A DNA stretch of 6,455 bases from Comamonas sp. (GTDB taxonomy: Bacteria; Pseudomonadota; Gammaproteobacteria; Burkholderiales; Burkholderiaceae_C): contig JAFAIY010000242.1 of assembly GCA_019236485.1 (NCBI GenBank), positions 1 to 6,455 on the forward strand. The letters run 5' to 3'. Below the pieces are notes generated by a model, which was not told the DNA's origin, did no database searches, and worked only from the letters and a program-made list of their open reading frames with translations. The position numbers and the translations under genes were made by a program. Of this stretch, positions 1-5,158 are shown piece after piece. Numbering within the stretch: position 1 is the stretch's first letter; each line of letters opens with the position of its first letter.

Positions 1-77
1 CCGACAAGGACCGCCTGCTGGCCATGACGCCGGCTTCCTATATCGGCAAGGCTGCCGAGCTGGCCAAGCGCGTTTAA
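1..77 (+). CDS. purB: Adenylosuccinate lyase, C-terminal end (partial, 5' end outside window)
   Basis: The reading frame is open from the left edge (first full codon at base 3) to a TAA at 75-77 and gives 24 residues. The tail reads DKDRLLAMTPASYIGKAA and then ELAKRV. This closely resembles the end of proteobacterial adenylosuccinate lyase; the E. coli enzyme ends with a similar MTPANYIGRA block. PurB catalyses two cytosolic beta-eliminations that release fumarate, one in IMP synthesis and one converting adenylosuccinate to AMP. Only the last few percent of the protein is visible, so the catalytic residues cannot be checked. Another member of the fumarase/aspartase superfamily is possible but fits this tail less well. 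Confidence 0.7.
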   Translation, partial: DKDRLLAMTPASYIGKAAELAKRV

Positions 78-83
78 GCAAAA

Positions 84-188
84 CTCCCCCTGAGGCGCTT
101 TGCGCCTTCCCCCTCTCTCGCTTTGCTGCGCAATGCGGGAAGGGGACGACACCCTCGCTGCGGGGCGGCCCTTGCTCGGTGTCCCCCT
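84..188. repeat. Comamonadaceae-type palindromic intergenic repeat downstream of purB
   Basis: This C/G-rich element between purB and yaeQ contains two nested inverted repeats. AGGCGC (93-98) pairs with GCGCCT (102-107) around a TTT loop. AGGGGACGACACC (141-153) pairs, with a two-base bulge, with GGTGTCCCCCT (178-188). From memory, near-identical blocks (CCCCCTGAGGCGC ... CTTCCC ... GGGAAGGGG ... GACACCCTCGCTGCGGGGCGG ... GGTGTCCCCC) recur in intergenic regions of Comamonas, Delftia and Acidovorax genomes. It may act as a factor-dependent terminator or 3' stabiliser for purB. There is no T-tract, so I do not call it an intrinsic terminator. Confidence 0.65.
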
Positions 189-269
189 AATTGCGCCGCG
201 CCAGTTTCCAAGACCGTGCGCGGTGGTGACTTGATCTAGCAGCCCAACACACACCAACAACAAGTTTTT

Positions 270-830
270 ATGGCCATCAAGTCCACCATCTTCAAAGCCA
301 ATCTGTCGATTGCCGACATCGACCACAACTACTACGCCGACCACAATCTGACGCTGGCGCGCCACCCCAGCGAGACCGACGAGCGCATGATGGTGCGCCT
401 CGTGGCCCTGGCGCTCAACGCCCACCAGTTGCAGGATCTGTGCAACGGCGACGGCACGCTGGGCTTTGGCGTGGGCCTGTCCGATCCCGACGATCCGGAC
501 GTGCACATCACCGACTTCACCGGCCAGAAGCGCCTGTGGATCGAGGTCGGCCAGCCCGACGAGAAGCCCATCACCAAAGCCTGCAACAAGTCCGACCATG
601 TGCTGGTCTACCCCTTCCACCACGCCTCCCATGTCTGGTGGAAGGGCCTGGAAGGCAAGGTCAACCGCCAGGACAAGCTGGAAGTGCGCTACATAGACTC
701 CGAAATCGCCCAGCAGCTGGGCAGCCTGGCCGAGCGCAGCATGCAGCTGCAGGCCACGATTCAGGAAGGTCAGCTGACCCTGTCCAGCAATCTGGGCACG
801 GTGTTCGTCGAGCCCACGCGCTGGAAATAA
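270..830 (+). CDS. yaeQ: YaeQ family protein
   Basis: The 186-aa protein matches the YaeQ family (about 180 aa in E. coli) along its whole length. It opens with MAIKSTIFKANLSIADIDHN and carries the hallmark TLARHPSETDERMM (residues 28-41), RLWIEVGQPDE (88-98), a KAC motif (103-105), WWKG (123-126) and MQLQATIQ near the end (158-165). YaeQ proteins adopt a PD-(D/E)XK nuclease-like fold. E. coli YaeQ was reported as a multicopy suppressor of RfaH loss, but the biochemical role is not established. It appears to be a soluble cytoplasmic protein, with no signal peptide or membrane segment. No clear Shine-Dalgarno precedes the ATG; the upstream bases are an A/C-rich CACACACCAACAACAAG tract. The start is supported by the conserved N-terminus. 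A terminator follows at once, so it is probably monocistronic. Confidence 0.93.
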   Translation: MAIKSTIFKANLSIADIDHNYYADHNLTLARHPSETDERMMVRLVALALNAHQLQDLCNGDGTLGFGVGLSDPDDPDVHITDFTGQKRLWIEVGQPDEKPITKACNKSDHVLVYPFHHASHVWWKGLEGKVNRQDKLEVRYIDSEIAQQLGSLAERSMQLQATIQEGQLTLSSNLGTVFVEPTRWK

Positions 831-858
831 GCGCCGGGGTCAGCTCGGGCGCTTTTTC
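829..858 (+). terminator. Intrinsic terminator of yaeQ, overlapping the convergent gene
   Basis: AAGCGCC (829-835) pairs perfectly with GGCGCTT (848-854) around a 12-nt loop, followed by TTTTTC (853-858). The stem begins inside the yaeQ stop codon. The right arm and T-tract lie within the last codons of the minus-strand gene, so the yaeQ transcript end is antisense to it. Read on the minus strand the hairpin has only a weak T-run. Confidence 0.6.
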
Positions 859-1259
859 TCCGCGGCCCGCTCGGCATAGCGGGTAAAGCGCCAGGAGTCC
901 CCCTCGGCCGTGATGCGCCGCCACACGGCGCGCTTGTCGGCGGGCTCCATGGCCGTCCACAGCTGGACCTCGTCGAAGCTGCGCCCGCAGCCCTTGCATT
1001 TCTCGTCACCCTGGCTGGTGGAGCAGATGGCGATGCAGGGCGTGTCGGGCATGGTGTCGTACCAGACCAGCCAGGCCGCCATGGCATGGGACGGAAAGCC
1101 CGCGACGGCCACCTCGTCCTCGCGGCCGTAAATCATCAGCGCATAGACCTCGGCCAGTGCCCGAACCTCGGGTGCCAGCAGCACGCCATCGGGCGACGGA
1201 GCGCGGCCGCGCCAGTAGTTGATCGCGGCTTCGATGTCGGTGATGTGGATGGCAGTCAT
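840..1259 (-). CDS. DUF3717 and DUF1289 domain-containing protein
   Basis: This 139-aa protein has two recognisable parts. Residues 1-45 (MTAIHITDIEAAINYWR ... LAPEVRALAEVYALMIYG) match DUF3717, a short helical domain found mostly in Burkholderiales. Residues 74-117 (PCIAICSTS, CKGCGRSFDEV, W, and a KRAVWRRI tail) match DUF1289, a small Cys-rich domain. Four cysteines are spaced C75-X3-C79-X8-C88-X2-C91, which suggests metal binding. No function is established for either domain, and the protein looks cytosolic. It is convergent with yaeQ (9 nt between stop codons) and divergent from the riboswitch promoter. The ATG at 1257-1259 has no strong Shine-Dalgarno (TCGGCTCTCTC precedes it), but it begins exactly at the DUF3717 motif. 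No convincing promoter was identified. Confidence 0.85.
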   Translation of the reverse strand: MTAIHITDIEAAINYWRGRAPSPDGVLLAPEVRALAEVYALMIYGREDEVAVAGFPSHAMAAWLVWYDTMPDTPCIAICSTSQGDEKCKGCGRSFDEVQLWTAMEPADKRAVWRRITAEGDSWRFTRYAERAAEKKRPS

Positions 1260-1371
1260 GAGAGAGCCGAATCATAAGCCGCCGGCCCAGGGTTTGCCCC
1301 CGCAGGGTTGCTTCATGATTGATAGCTCAAAACGCAGCAGCGAAGAGCCTCTCCATCGACTCCAAAGATAT

Positions 1372-1396
1372 AAAACCTGTGAACTAGCCAGGTTTT
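1372..1396. promoter_or_regulatory. Inverted repeat next to the terC promoter, candidate operator
   Basis: AAAACCTG (1372-1379) and CAGGTTTT (1389-1396) form a perfect 8-bp dyad with a 9-bp centre. It ends 5 bp before the -35 hexamer of the terC promoter and lies in the 5' region of the divergent DUF3717 gene. Position and symmetry fit a dimeric regulator site. It could also form an RNA hairpin on transcripts entering from either side. I cannot assign it to a named regulator. Confidence 0.4.
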
Positions 1397-1401
1397 GCGG
1401 C

Positions 1402-1430
1402 TTGTCATCCCCCGCATGCTGTGTTGAAAT
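1402..1430 (+). promoter_or_regulatory. Sigma-70 promoter of the riboswitch-terC transcript
   Basis: The -35 TTGTCA (1402-1407, five of six matches to TTGACA) is separated by 17 bp from TGAAAT (1425-1430). The latter is preceded by a TG one base away (1422-1423), giving an extended -10. The predicted start at about 1436-1438 falls exactly where the riboswitch P1 stem begins (1439). That agreement is the main reason for the call. Confidence 0.6.
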
Positions 1431-1436
1431 TCCCCA

Positions 1437-1557
1437 CTTCGAAGGGGAGTAGCTCATCCGGCATATCTGTGCCGGCAGCGGATCGGTCGTCAATACGAAG
1501 CCCAGGCTTCCGGCCATTCGGATCGCAGTCACACTGCAATCGAGCAAGACCTTTGAT
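1437..1557 (+). promoter_or_regulatory. yybP-ykoY manganese riboswitch aptamer
   Basis: This matches the yybP-ykoY RNA family, which binds Mn2+. The 5' conserved block GAAGGGGAGTAGCTC lies at 1441-1455, GTCAATACGAAGC at 1489-1501, and the 3' block GAGCAAGACCTTTGATGG at 1542-1559. Visible helices: P1, TCGAAGG (1439-1445) with CCTTTGA (1550-1556), including one G-U pair; its extension, GCTC (1452-1455) with GAGC (1542-1545); CCGGCA (1458-1463) with TGCCGG (1470-1475); GAAGC (1497-1501) with GCTTC (1506-1510); and GCAGT (1525-1529) with ACTGC (1533-1537). In E. coli the same RNA class controls mntP and alx, the latter encoding a TerC-family protein as here. Mn2+ binding is expected to increase expression of the downstream exporter. 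Confidence 0.9.
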
Positions 1558-1702
1558 GGACCCGATGACGGTCGATCAAGGTGCACTCCCCGAGCATGGT
1601 TTTCTTCCTCGCCCGGACAGTCGCTTCGGCTTACGTCACAACGGTCATTTGGTGCCGGCGGCCAGCGCCCCGGTGGCATTCGACAAAGAGGAAACAACAA
1701 CC
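1558..1702 (+). promoter_or_regulatory. Expression platform and ribosome binding site of terC
   Basis: This 145-nt untranslated stretch joins the aptamer to the terC start. The ribosome binding site is AGAGGAA (1687-1693), nine bases before ATG 1703. TTCCTC (1605-1610) is perfectly complementary to GAGGAA (1688-1693) and is a candidate anti-Shine-Dalgarno. A hairpin with GGCG (1657-1660) and CGCC (1666-1669), flanked by TGCC (1653-1656) and GGCA (1675-1678), sits just upstream of the ribosome binding site. There is no stem followed by a T-tract, so translational rather than transcriptional control is more likely, as is usual for proteobacterial members of this class. The pairing scheme is my inference. 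Confidence 0.45.
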
Positions 1703-2461
1703 ATGGACATGGACTTTCTGACCCACGCCCCATTCTGGATAGCGCTCGGGCAAATCATCATCATCGACATCCTGCTGGGCGGCGACAACGCGGTCGTGAT
1801 CGCGCTGGCCTGCCGCAAGCTGCCACCCGCGCAGCGCACCAAGGGCATCATCTACGGCACGGCCGGCGCCATCGTGCTGCGCATCGTGCTGATCGCCTTT
1901 GCCATGACGCTGCTGGCCCTGCCCTTCCTGAAGCTCGTGGGCGCTCTGCTGCTGGTGTGGATCGGCATCAAGCTGATTGCGCCCGACGAGGACGGCCATG
2001 ACAACATCCAGGGCAGCGACAAGCTGTTTGCCGCCATCAAGACCATCATCGTGGCCGACCTGGTGATGTCCGTGGACAACGTGATCGCGATCGCCGGCGC
2101 CGCGCAGAGCTCGGGCGAGCACCAGATGCTGCTGGTGGCCCTGGGCCTGCTGATCTCCATCCCCATCATCGTCTGGGGCTCTCAGCTGGTCATCAAGCTC
2201 ATGGAGCGCTTCCCCATGATCATCGTGGCCGGCGGCATGCTGCTGGGCTGGATTGCCGGCGGCATGCTGGTGACCGATCCGCTGTTCGTCAACACCGAGC
2301 AGTGGCTGTGGATGCCCAAGCTGGGCAGCACCGACGAGCAGGGCCTGGCCGAGATCTCCCAGACCCTGTACTGGACCGCCCATATCGCCGGTGCTCTGCT
2401 GGTGCTGGCCCTGGGCAAGTTCATTGCCAGCCGCCGTCCCGCTCCCGCGGCCCAGCACTGA
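1703..2461 (+). CDS. TerC family integral membrane protein, YjbE type; probable Mn2+ exporter
   Basis: The 252-aa protein belongs to the TerC family and best fits its riboswitch-linked YjbE subgroup. It is an inner-membrane protein with about seven hydrophobic segments (roughly residues 10-36, 48-74, 76-93, 110-132, 141-163, 170-190 and 221-241). Two family signatures are intact: GGDNA (26-30) in the first half and VMSVDNVIAI (121-130) in the second. D28-N29 and D125-N126 are the paired acidic/amide residues at the putative ion site. A loop at 94-106 (PDEDGHDNIQGSD) is rich in acidic residues. Relatives such as Alx, MeeF/MeeY and YkoY are linked to Mn2+ export or metalation of exported enzymes, and the manganese riboswitch upstream supports that role here. 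ATG 1703 has a good ribosome binding site. A longer in-frame reading from 1421 would translate through the riboswitch and is discarded. The substrate is inferred, not shown. Confidence 0.92.
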   Translation: MDMDFLTHAPFWIALGQIIIIDILLGGDNAVVIALACRKLPPAQRTKGIIYGTAGAIVLRIVLIAFAMTLLALPFLKLVGALLLVWIGIKLIAPDEDGHDNIQGSDKLFAAIKTIIVADLVMSVDNVIAIAGAAQSSGEHQMLLVALGLLISIPIIVWGSQLVIKLMERFPMIIVAGGMLLGWIAGGMLVTDPLFVNTEQWLWMPKLGSTDEQGLAEISQTLYWTAHIAGALLVLALGKFIASRRPAPAAQH

Positions 2462-2478
2462 TGACCAAAACCTGAGGT

Positions 2479-2516
2479 TCTTGCAGGGATGCCGCCGCGG
2501 TGGCCTCTCTGCAGGA
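2479..2516 (+). other. Long stable hairpin directly after the terC stop codon
   Basis: Bases 2479-2497 (TCTTGCAGGGATGCCGCCG) fold back on 2498-2516. Nearly every position pairs, with one mismatch (T2490 opposite C2505) and a few G-U pairs; a realistic fold leaves a CGCG loop at 2496-2499. It starts 17 nt after the TerC stop. No T-tract follows, so it is not a classical terminator. It could protect the terC 3' end, pause polymerase, or separate expression of terC from the next gene. Confidence 0.55.
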
Positions 2517-2533
2517 TTCACAATAAGGCCATC

Positions 2534-2579
2534 GACTCCCGGGGAGTCTGCACTCCCTCACTTTCGTTCTCACGAAGGA
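2534..2579 (+). promoter_or_regulatory. Tandem hairpins before the TTG-start gene; the second contains its Shine-Dalgarno
   Basis: GACTCC (2534-2539) pairs with GGAGTC (2543-2548) around CGG, part of a 15-bp near-perfect palindrome. Next, CTTTCG (2561-2566) pairs with CGAAGG (2573-2578), with one G-U pair and a TTCTCA loop. That second stem includes most of the AAGGA ribosome binding site (2575-2579), six bases before TTG 2586. If it forms, it would limit initiation at an already weak start codon. The function is inferred from pairing alone. Confidence 0.4.
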
Positions 2580-2585
2580 ACCATC

Positions 2586-3041
2586 TTGAAGCCCATCATT
2601 GTTTACGTAGATGACGCCGCATACGCCCTGCCCATGCTCCAGACACTTGCGGGATCCAGCCAGGCGGCATCCTCCCACTGGTTGCTGGTGGCCTGCGCAC
2701 CGCGCATGACCCATCGGGTGAGCAAGTGGGTCAGCCACCGGGCCCGCGAAAACTGGCGCGGCAAATGGGCCGACAAGCTGTTTGCGGCGCTGCTGCCCGT
2801 CATGGGCCAGGCCGCCAAGGTCACCCCCGTGCTGGCCAAGGGGCCGCTGACCGAGCTGGTGGCCGAGCTGCAACAGGAGCACGGCGCGGCGCAGATCATC
2901 GACGCCCGCCGCCCCAAGCAGGAAAGCACGCAGACCGCCGCCCAGACGGCGCCCATGGGCCGCCGCTGGAATCTGCCCGGCACCATGGCCGCTCTGGCCG
3001 CCATGCTGGGCTTTGTGCTGGACGACTCGCTCTCGATTTAA
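2586..3041 (+). CDS. Uncharacterised 151-aa protein with TTG start, downstream of terC
   Basis: I cannot assign a function. The chosen start is TTG at 2586-2588, preceded at six bases by AAGGA, giving a protein that opens MKPIIVYVDDAAYALPML. No ATG or GTG with a comparable site lies nearby in frame. The pattern suggests an alternating alpha/beta fold: strand-like IIVYVDD (4-10), HWLLVAC (31-37), KVTPVLA (78-84) and AQIIDAR (102-108), with helices between. This is loosely reminiscent of universal-stress-protein or Rossmann-like proteins, but I see no ATP-binding motif. A basic, Trp-rich stretch lies at 41-62 (MTHRVSKWVSHRARENWRGKW). Residues 132-147 are hydrophobic (LPGTMAALAAMLGFVL) and could be a tail anchor or buried helix. 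It is 124 nt downstream of the TerC gene with no intervening intrinsic terminator, and a strong terminator follows it, so co-transcription with the manganese-controlled exporter is plausible. Codon bias looks native. Confidence 0.75.
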   Translation: MKPIIVYVDDAAYALPMLQTLAGSSQAASSHWLLVACAPRMTHRVSKWVSHRARENWRGKWADKLFAALLPVMGQAAKVTPVLAKGPLTELVAELQQEHGAAQIIDARRPKQESTQTAAQTAPMGRRWNLPGTMAALAAMLGFVLDDSLSI

Positions 3042-3064
3042 GAGCACCTGCCACACGTCGTATC

Positions 3065-3100
3065 AAGCCCTGCCCGGCAAAAACCGGGTAGGGCTTTTTT
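3065..3100 (+). terminator. Strong intrinsic terminator of the terC unit
   Basis: AAGCCCT (3065-3071) pairs with AGGGCTT (3090-3096). The stem continues inward with GCCCGG (3072-3077) against CCGGGT (3084-3089), with one G-U pair, and closes a CAAAAA loop. The 13-bp stem is followed by an uninterrupted T6 run (3095-3100). It lies 23 nt after the stop of the 151-aa protein gene and is the first clear terminator downstream of the riboswitch promoter. Confidence 0.92.
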
Positions 3101-3138
3101 ATGCGCGGCGGCCGTGAACCACAACCACGGCCTGCTGC

Positions 3139-3150
3139 TATGCTGAAGGC
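3139..3150 (+). promoter_or_regulatory. Possible -10 element giving a leaderless or near-leaderless transcript
   Basis: TATGCT (3139-3144) resembles a -10 hexamer, and a start seven bases later would fall on or next to the ATG at 3151. The only Shine-Dalgarno-like sequence, GAAGG (3145-3149), is one base from the ATG, too close for normal use. No good -35 is present (GTGAAC at 3114-3119 is the nearest weak candidate). This is suggestive only. Confidence 0.25.
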
Positions 3151-3501
3151 ATGAAAATCCTCGTCAAATGGCTTCTCTGCGCTGCGGCCCTGCTCGGGGT
3201 CGCCTATGTCTACAGCGGTGTCCAGGTGCACAGCTTCGGCTCGGCCATGATTGCGGCGCTGGTCATAGGCCTGCTCAACACCGTCATCCGCCCCATTCTG
3301 GTGGTGCTGACGCTGCCCGTGACCATCATCACCGTGGGCCTGTTCCTGCTGGTGGTCAACGGCCTGATGTTCTGGATGGCCTCGGGCCTGCTGGGCGGCT
3401 TTCATGTCACCAGCTTCTGGGCCGCCATGCTGGGCGCGCTGATCTACTCGGTGCTGGGCCTATTTATTGATCGTCTTGTCGCGCAGCTGTTCCCGGAGTA
3501 A
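3151..3501 (+). CDS. Small membrane protein of the YvlD / 'phage holin family 4' group
   Basis: The 116-aa protein is almost entirely hydrophobic, with about four membrane segments (roughly residues 5-22, 29-46, 49-75 and 86-106). The signature LLNTVIRPILVVLTLPVTII (41-60) followed by TVGLFLLVVNGLMFW (61-75) is typical of the family annotated as 'phage holin family protein', 'mycobacterial 4 TMS holin' or YvlD. Despite the name, most members are ordinary chromosomal inner-membrane proteins of unknown function, and there are no phage genes here. The gene stands alone between the terC-unit terminator and a convergent protease gene, and its last 42 nt overlap that gene's 3' end. The start at 3151 gives the usual family N-terminus (MKILVKWLL); the ribosome binding site is poorly spaced. 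Confidence 0.88.
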   Translation: MKILVKWLLCAAALLGVAYVYSGVQVHSFGSAMIAALVIGLLNTVIRPILVVLTLPVTIITVGLFLLVVNGLMFWMASGLLGGFHVTSFWAAMLGALIYSVLGLFIDRLVAQLFPE

Positions 3502-5100
3502 CTCGTCCACGGCACGCAAACGCGTGTCGATGATGGAAGCCTCGAAGTAATCGGCCTTGGCCCCGGCCTTTCGGGCCAGGTCCTGGGCAGCCTTGAAGCG
3601 GTCCACCGCCGCCGCATAGTCGTAGTGTGCGACCTGGGCCTCGGCCTCGGCGCGCAGAGCGCGCATCTCCTGGCCCTGGCTGCGCCAGACACGCGCCAGC
3701 GTCTGCCAGGCCGTGCCGTCCGCCGGATGCTCGGTCACCCAGGTCTGCAAGGGACTGGCCATGGGAGCGGCCTGATTGAGCTTGAGCAGAATATCGGCCT
3801 TGAGCAGCAACTCGGGCCGGCGCGGCCCCACATGCTCCACCACGTTCACCGTGGCCAGACTGGGCCCGGCCTGACGCGGCTCGGCCTGAGCACCGCTGGC
3901 CGCAACCTTGGGCCCCGGTGGCGTGCCGGATTGCAGCGGCAAGGCCGCCAGTGCGGCCTGGGGATTGTCGGCCCGGTATTCGAGTTCCGCATTGAGCCAC
4001 TGCGCTTGAATCCTGGCCTCGGCATTGCCGGTCGTCGCCGTCAGCAGACGCTGCGCCATCTCGCGCGCGGTCTTCCAGTCGCGCAGTTGCATGGCGCTCA
4101 GCGTGGCCGCATACAGCTGCCCCAGCTGCTCCGCCTGGGACAGGCTGGCAAAGCTGCCGGAGCGCGGCAGCACCGCCCATTGGCGCAGCACATCCACGCC
4201 GGAGTTGGAGATCACGCGGGCACGGGCCGCCATCATGACATGTTCCAGCGTGGGCGCCGGCGCCGCCGCGCGCTTGCCGGGCGGCATGCGCGAATCCATG
4301 TCCGCAATCCGCTGCGTGGTCAGCGGGTGGCTGCGCAGATAGGGCCAGCTACCGTTGTCATTCAAGCGGCTGGCCTGCTCCAGCTTGCCGAACATGCTCA
4401 CAAAACCCTGAGGAGCGAAGCCGGCCGGCGCCATCAGGCTGTAGCCCATGCGGTCCGCCTCGCTCTCCATGGCGCGCGAGAAATTCAGCTGGTTCTGCAT
4501 CATCGCCGCCGGCCCGCCCATCATGATGGCCATGGCCGCATCGGGGCTGCGCGTAGCCGCCAGAGCGCCCAGCAGCATGGAGGCCAGTATCAGCGGCGTC
4601 TGCTTGCCCTGCTGGGCCAGCATGCGTGCGATATGGCGCTGGGTGATATGGCTGGTTTCGTGGGCGATGACCGAAGCCAGCTCATCCCCGCTGCTGACCA
4701 CGCCGATCAAGCCCAGATACACGCCCATATAGCCGCCAGGCAGCGCAAAGGCGTTGACCTGGCGGTCCTTGCCCAGCAGCAGCGTCCAGGCGAAGCGCTC
4801 TTCCAGCTCGGGCGAAAGCTCGCCGTTCTTGCGCGCTGCGTTCTGCAGATGCAGCCAGATGCCTTCCACATATTCCTGCAGCACAGGGTCGTCGAGGTAG
4901 TCCGGGTCGCGGTACAGCTCCTTGGCGATGGAGTCCCCGAGCCGCCGCTCCTCGCCCGTGGTCAGCGACGAAGCCCCATCTCCCAGCGTCGGCAGACCTG
5001 CGGCCTGCAACGGAGCCAAGGTCTGCACAGCTATCAAAACAGCAGCGGCAAGCGCTTTCAGAGCATTGGATTTACGCAAATTCGGCCTCAAGATTGACAT
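3460..5100 (-). CDS. Exported M48 family metalloprotease with C-terminal TPR-like region (BepA type)
   Basis: This 546-aa protein resembles BepA (E. coli, about 490 aa), a periplasmic zinc protease and chaperone of outer-membrane protein assembly. An N-terminal signal peptide is visible: a basic n-region (MSILRPNLRK), a hydrophobic core (about 16-29) and likely cleavage near LQA-A (33-34). The M48 domain has the zinc motif HETSH (147-151) within a VIAHETSHITQRH block and a third ligand at E212 in ESEADRMG, with D216. The conserved RSHPLTTQRI lies at 256-265. Residues from about 300 on are Ala/Leu/Gln-rich and helical, including AEARIQAQWLNAELEYRAD and AWQTLARVWRSQGQ, as expected for TPR repeats. 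ATG 5098-5100 was chosen because AGGGG lies just upstream and it gives a compact signal peptide; an in-frame ATG at 5124 would add MPALFRGA. Its 3' end overlaps the convergent small membrane-protein gene by 42 nt. The specific BepA assignment, rather than another M48-TPR paralogue, is less certain. Confidence 0.93.
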   Translation of the reverse strand: MSILRPNLRKSNALKALAAAVLIAVQTLAPLQAAGLPTLGDGASSLTTGEERRLGDSIAKELYRDPDYLDDPVLQEYVEGIWLHLQNAARKNGELSPELEERFAWTLLLGKDRQVNAFALPGGYMGVYLGLIGVVSSGDELASVIAHETSHITQRHIARMLAQQGKQTPLILASMLLGALAATRSPDAAMAIMMGGPAAMMQNQLNFSRAMESEADRMGYSLMAPAGFAPQGFVSMFGKLEQASRLNDNGSWPYLRSHPLTTQRIADMDSRMPPGKRAAAPAPTLEHVMMAARARVISNSGVDVLRQWAVLPRSGSFASLSQAEQLGQLYAATLSAMQLRDWKTAREMAQRLLTATTGNAEARIQAQWLNAELEYRADNPQAALAALPLQSGTPPGPKVAASGAQAEPRQAGPSLATVNVVEHVGPRRPELLLKADILLKLNQAAPMASPLQTWVTEHPADGTAWQTLARVWRSQGQEMRALRAEAEAQVAHYDYAAAVDRFKAAQDLARKAGAKADYFEASIIDTRLRAVDELLREQLRDKTINK

Positions 5101-5158
5101 GGCGCCCCTGAACAAGGCCGGCATTGCCCGGAAGCATGCCAGCCGCTCAACACCCCAC

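Noticed and set aside
1421..1702. In-frame N-terminal extension of TerC by 94 residues
   Set aside because: It would be translated through the riboswitch aptamer, has no membrane-protein character, and ATG 1703 has a clear ribosome binding site and matches the family start.
1631..2521. Open frame of 296 codons on the minus strand
   Set aside because: It is antisense to terC; the Gln/His/Asp-rich low-complexity product mirrors codons for hydrophobic residues.
3151..3501. 'Phage holin' as a sign of a prophage
   Set aside because: The family name is misleading; no other phage gene, integrase or attachment site is visible.
3625..5097. Open frame of 490 codons on the plus strand
   Set aside because: It lies entirely opposite the M48 protease gene, whose motifs are unmistakable. 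The His/Arg/Gln-rich product is typical of an antisense shadow in GC-rich DNA.
5101..5124. Alternative M48 protease start at ATG 5124 (adds MPALFRGA)
   Set aside because: It has a weaker upstream ribosome binding site and would lengthen the n-region of the signal peptide; not fully excluded.
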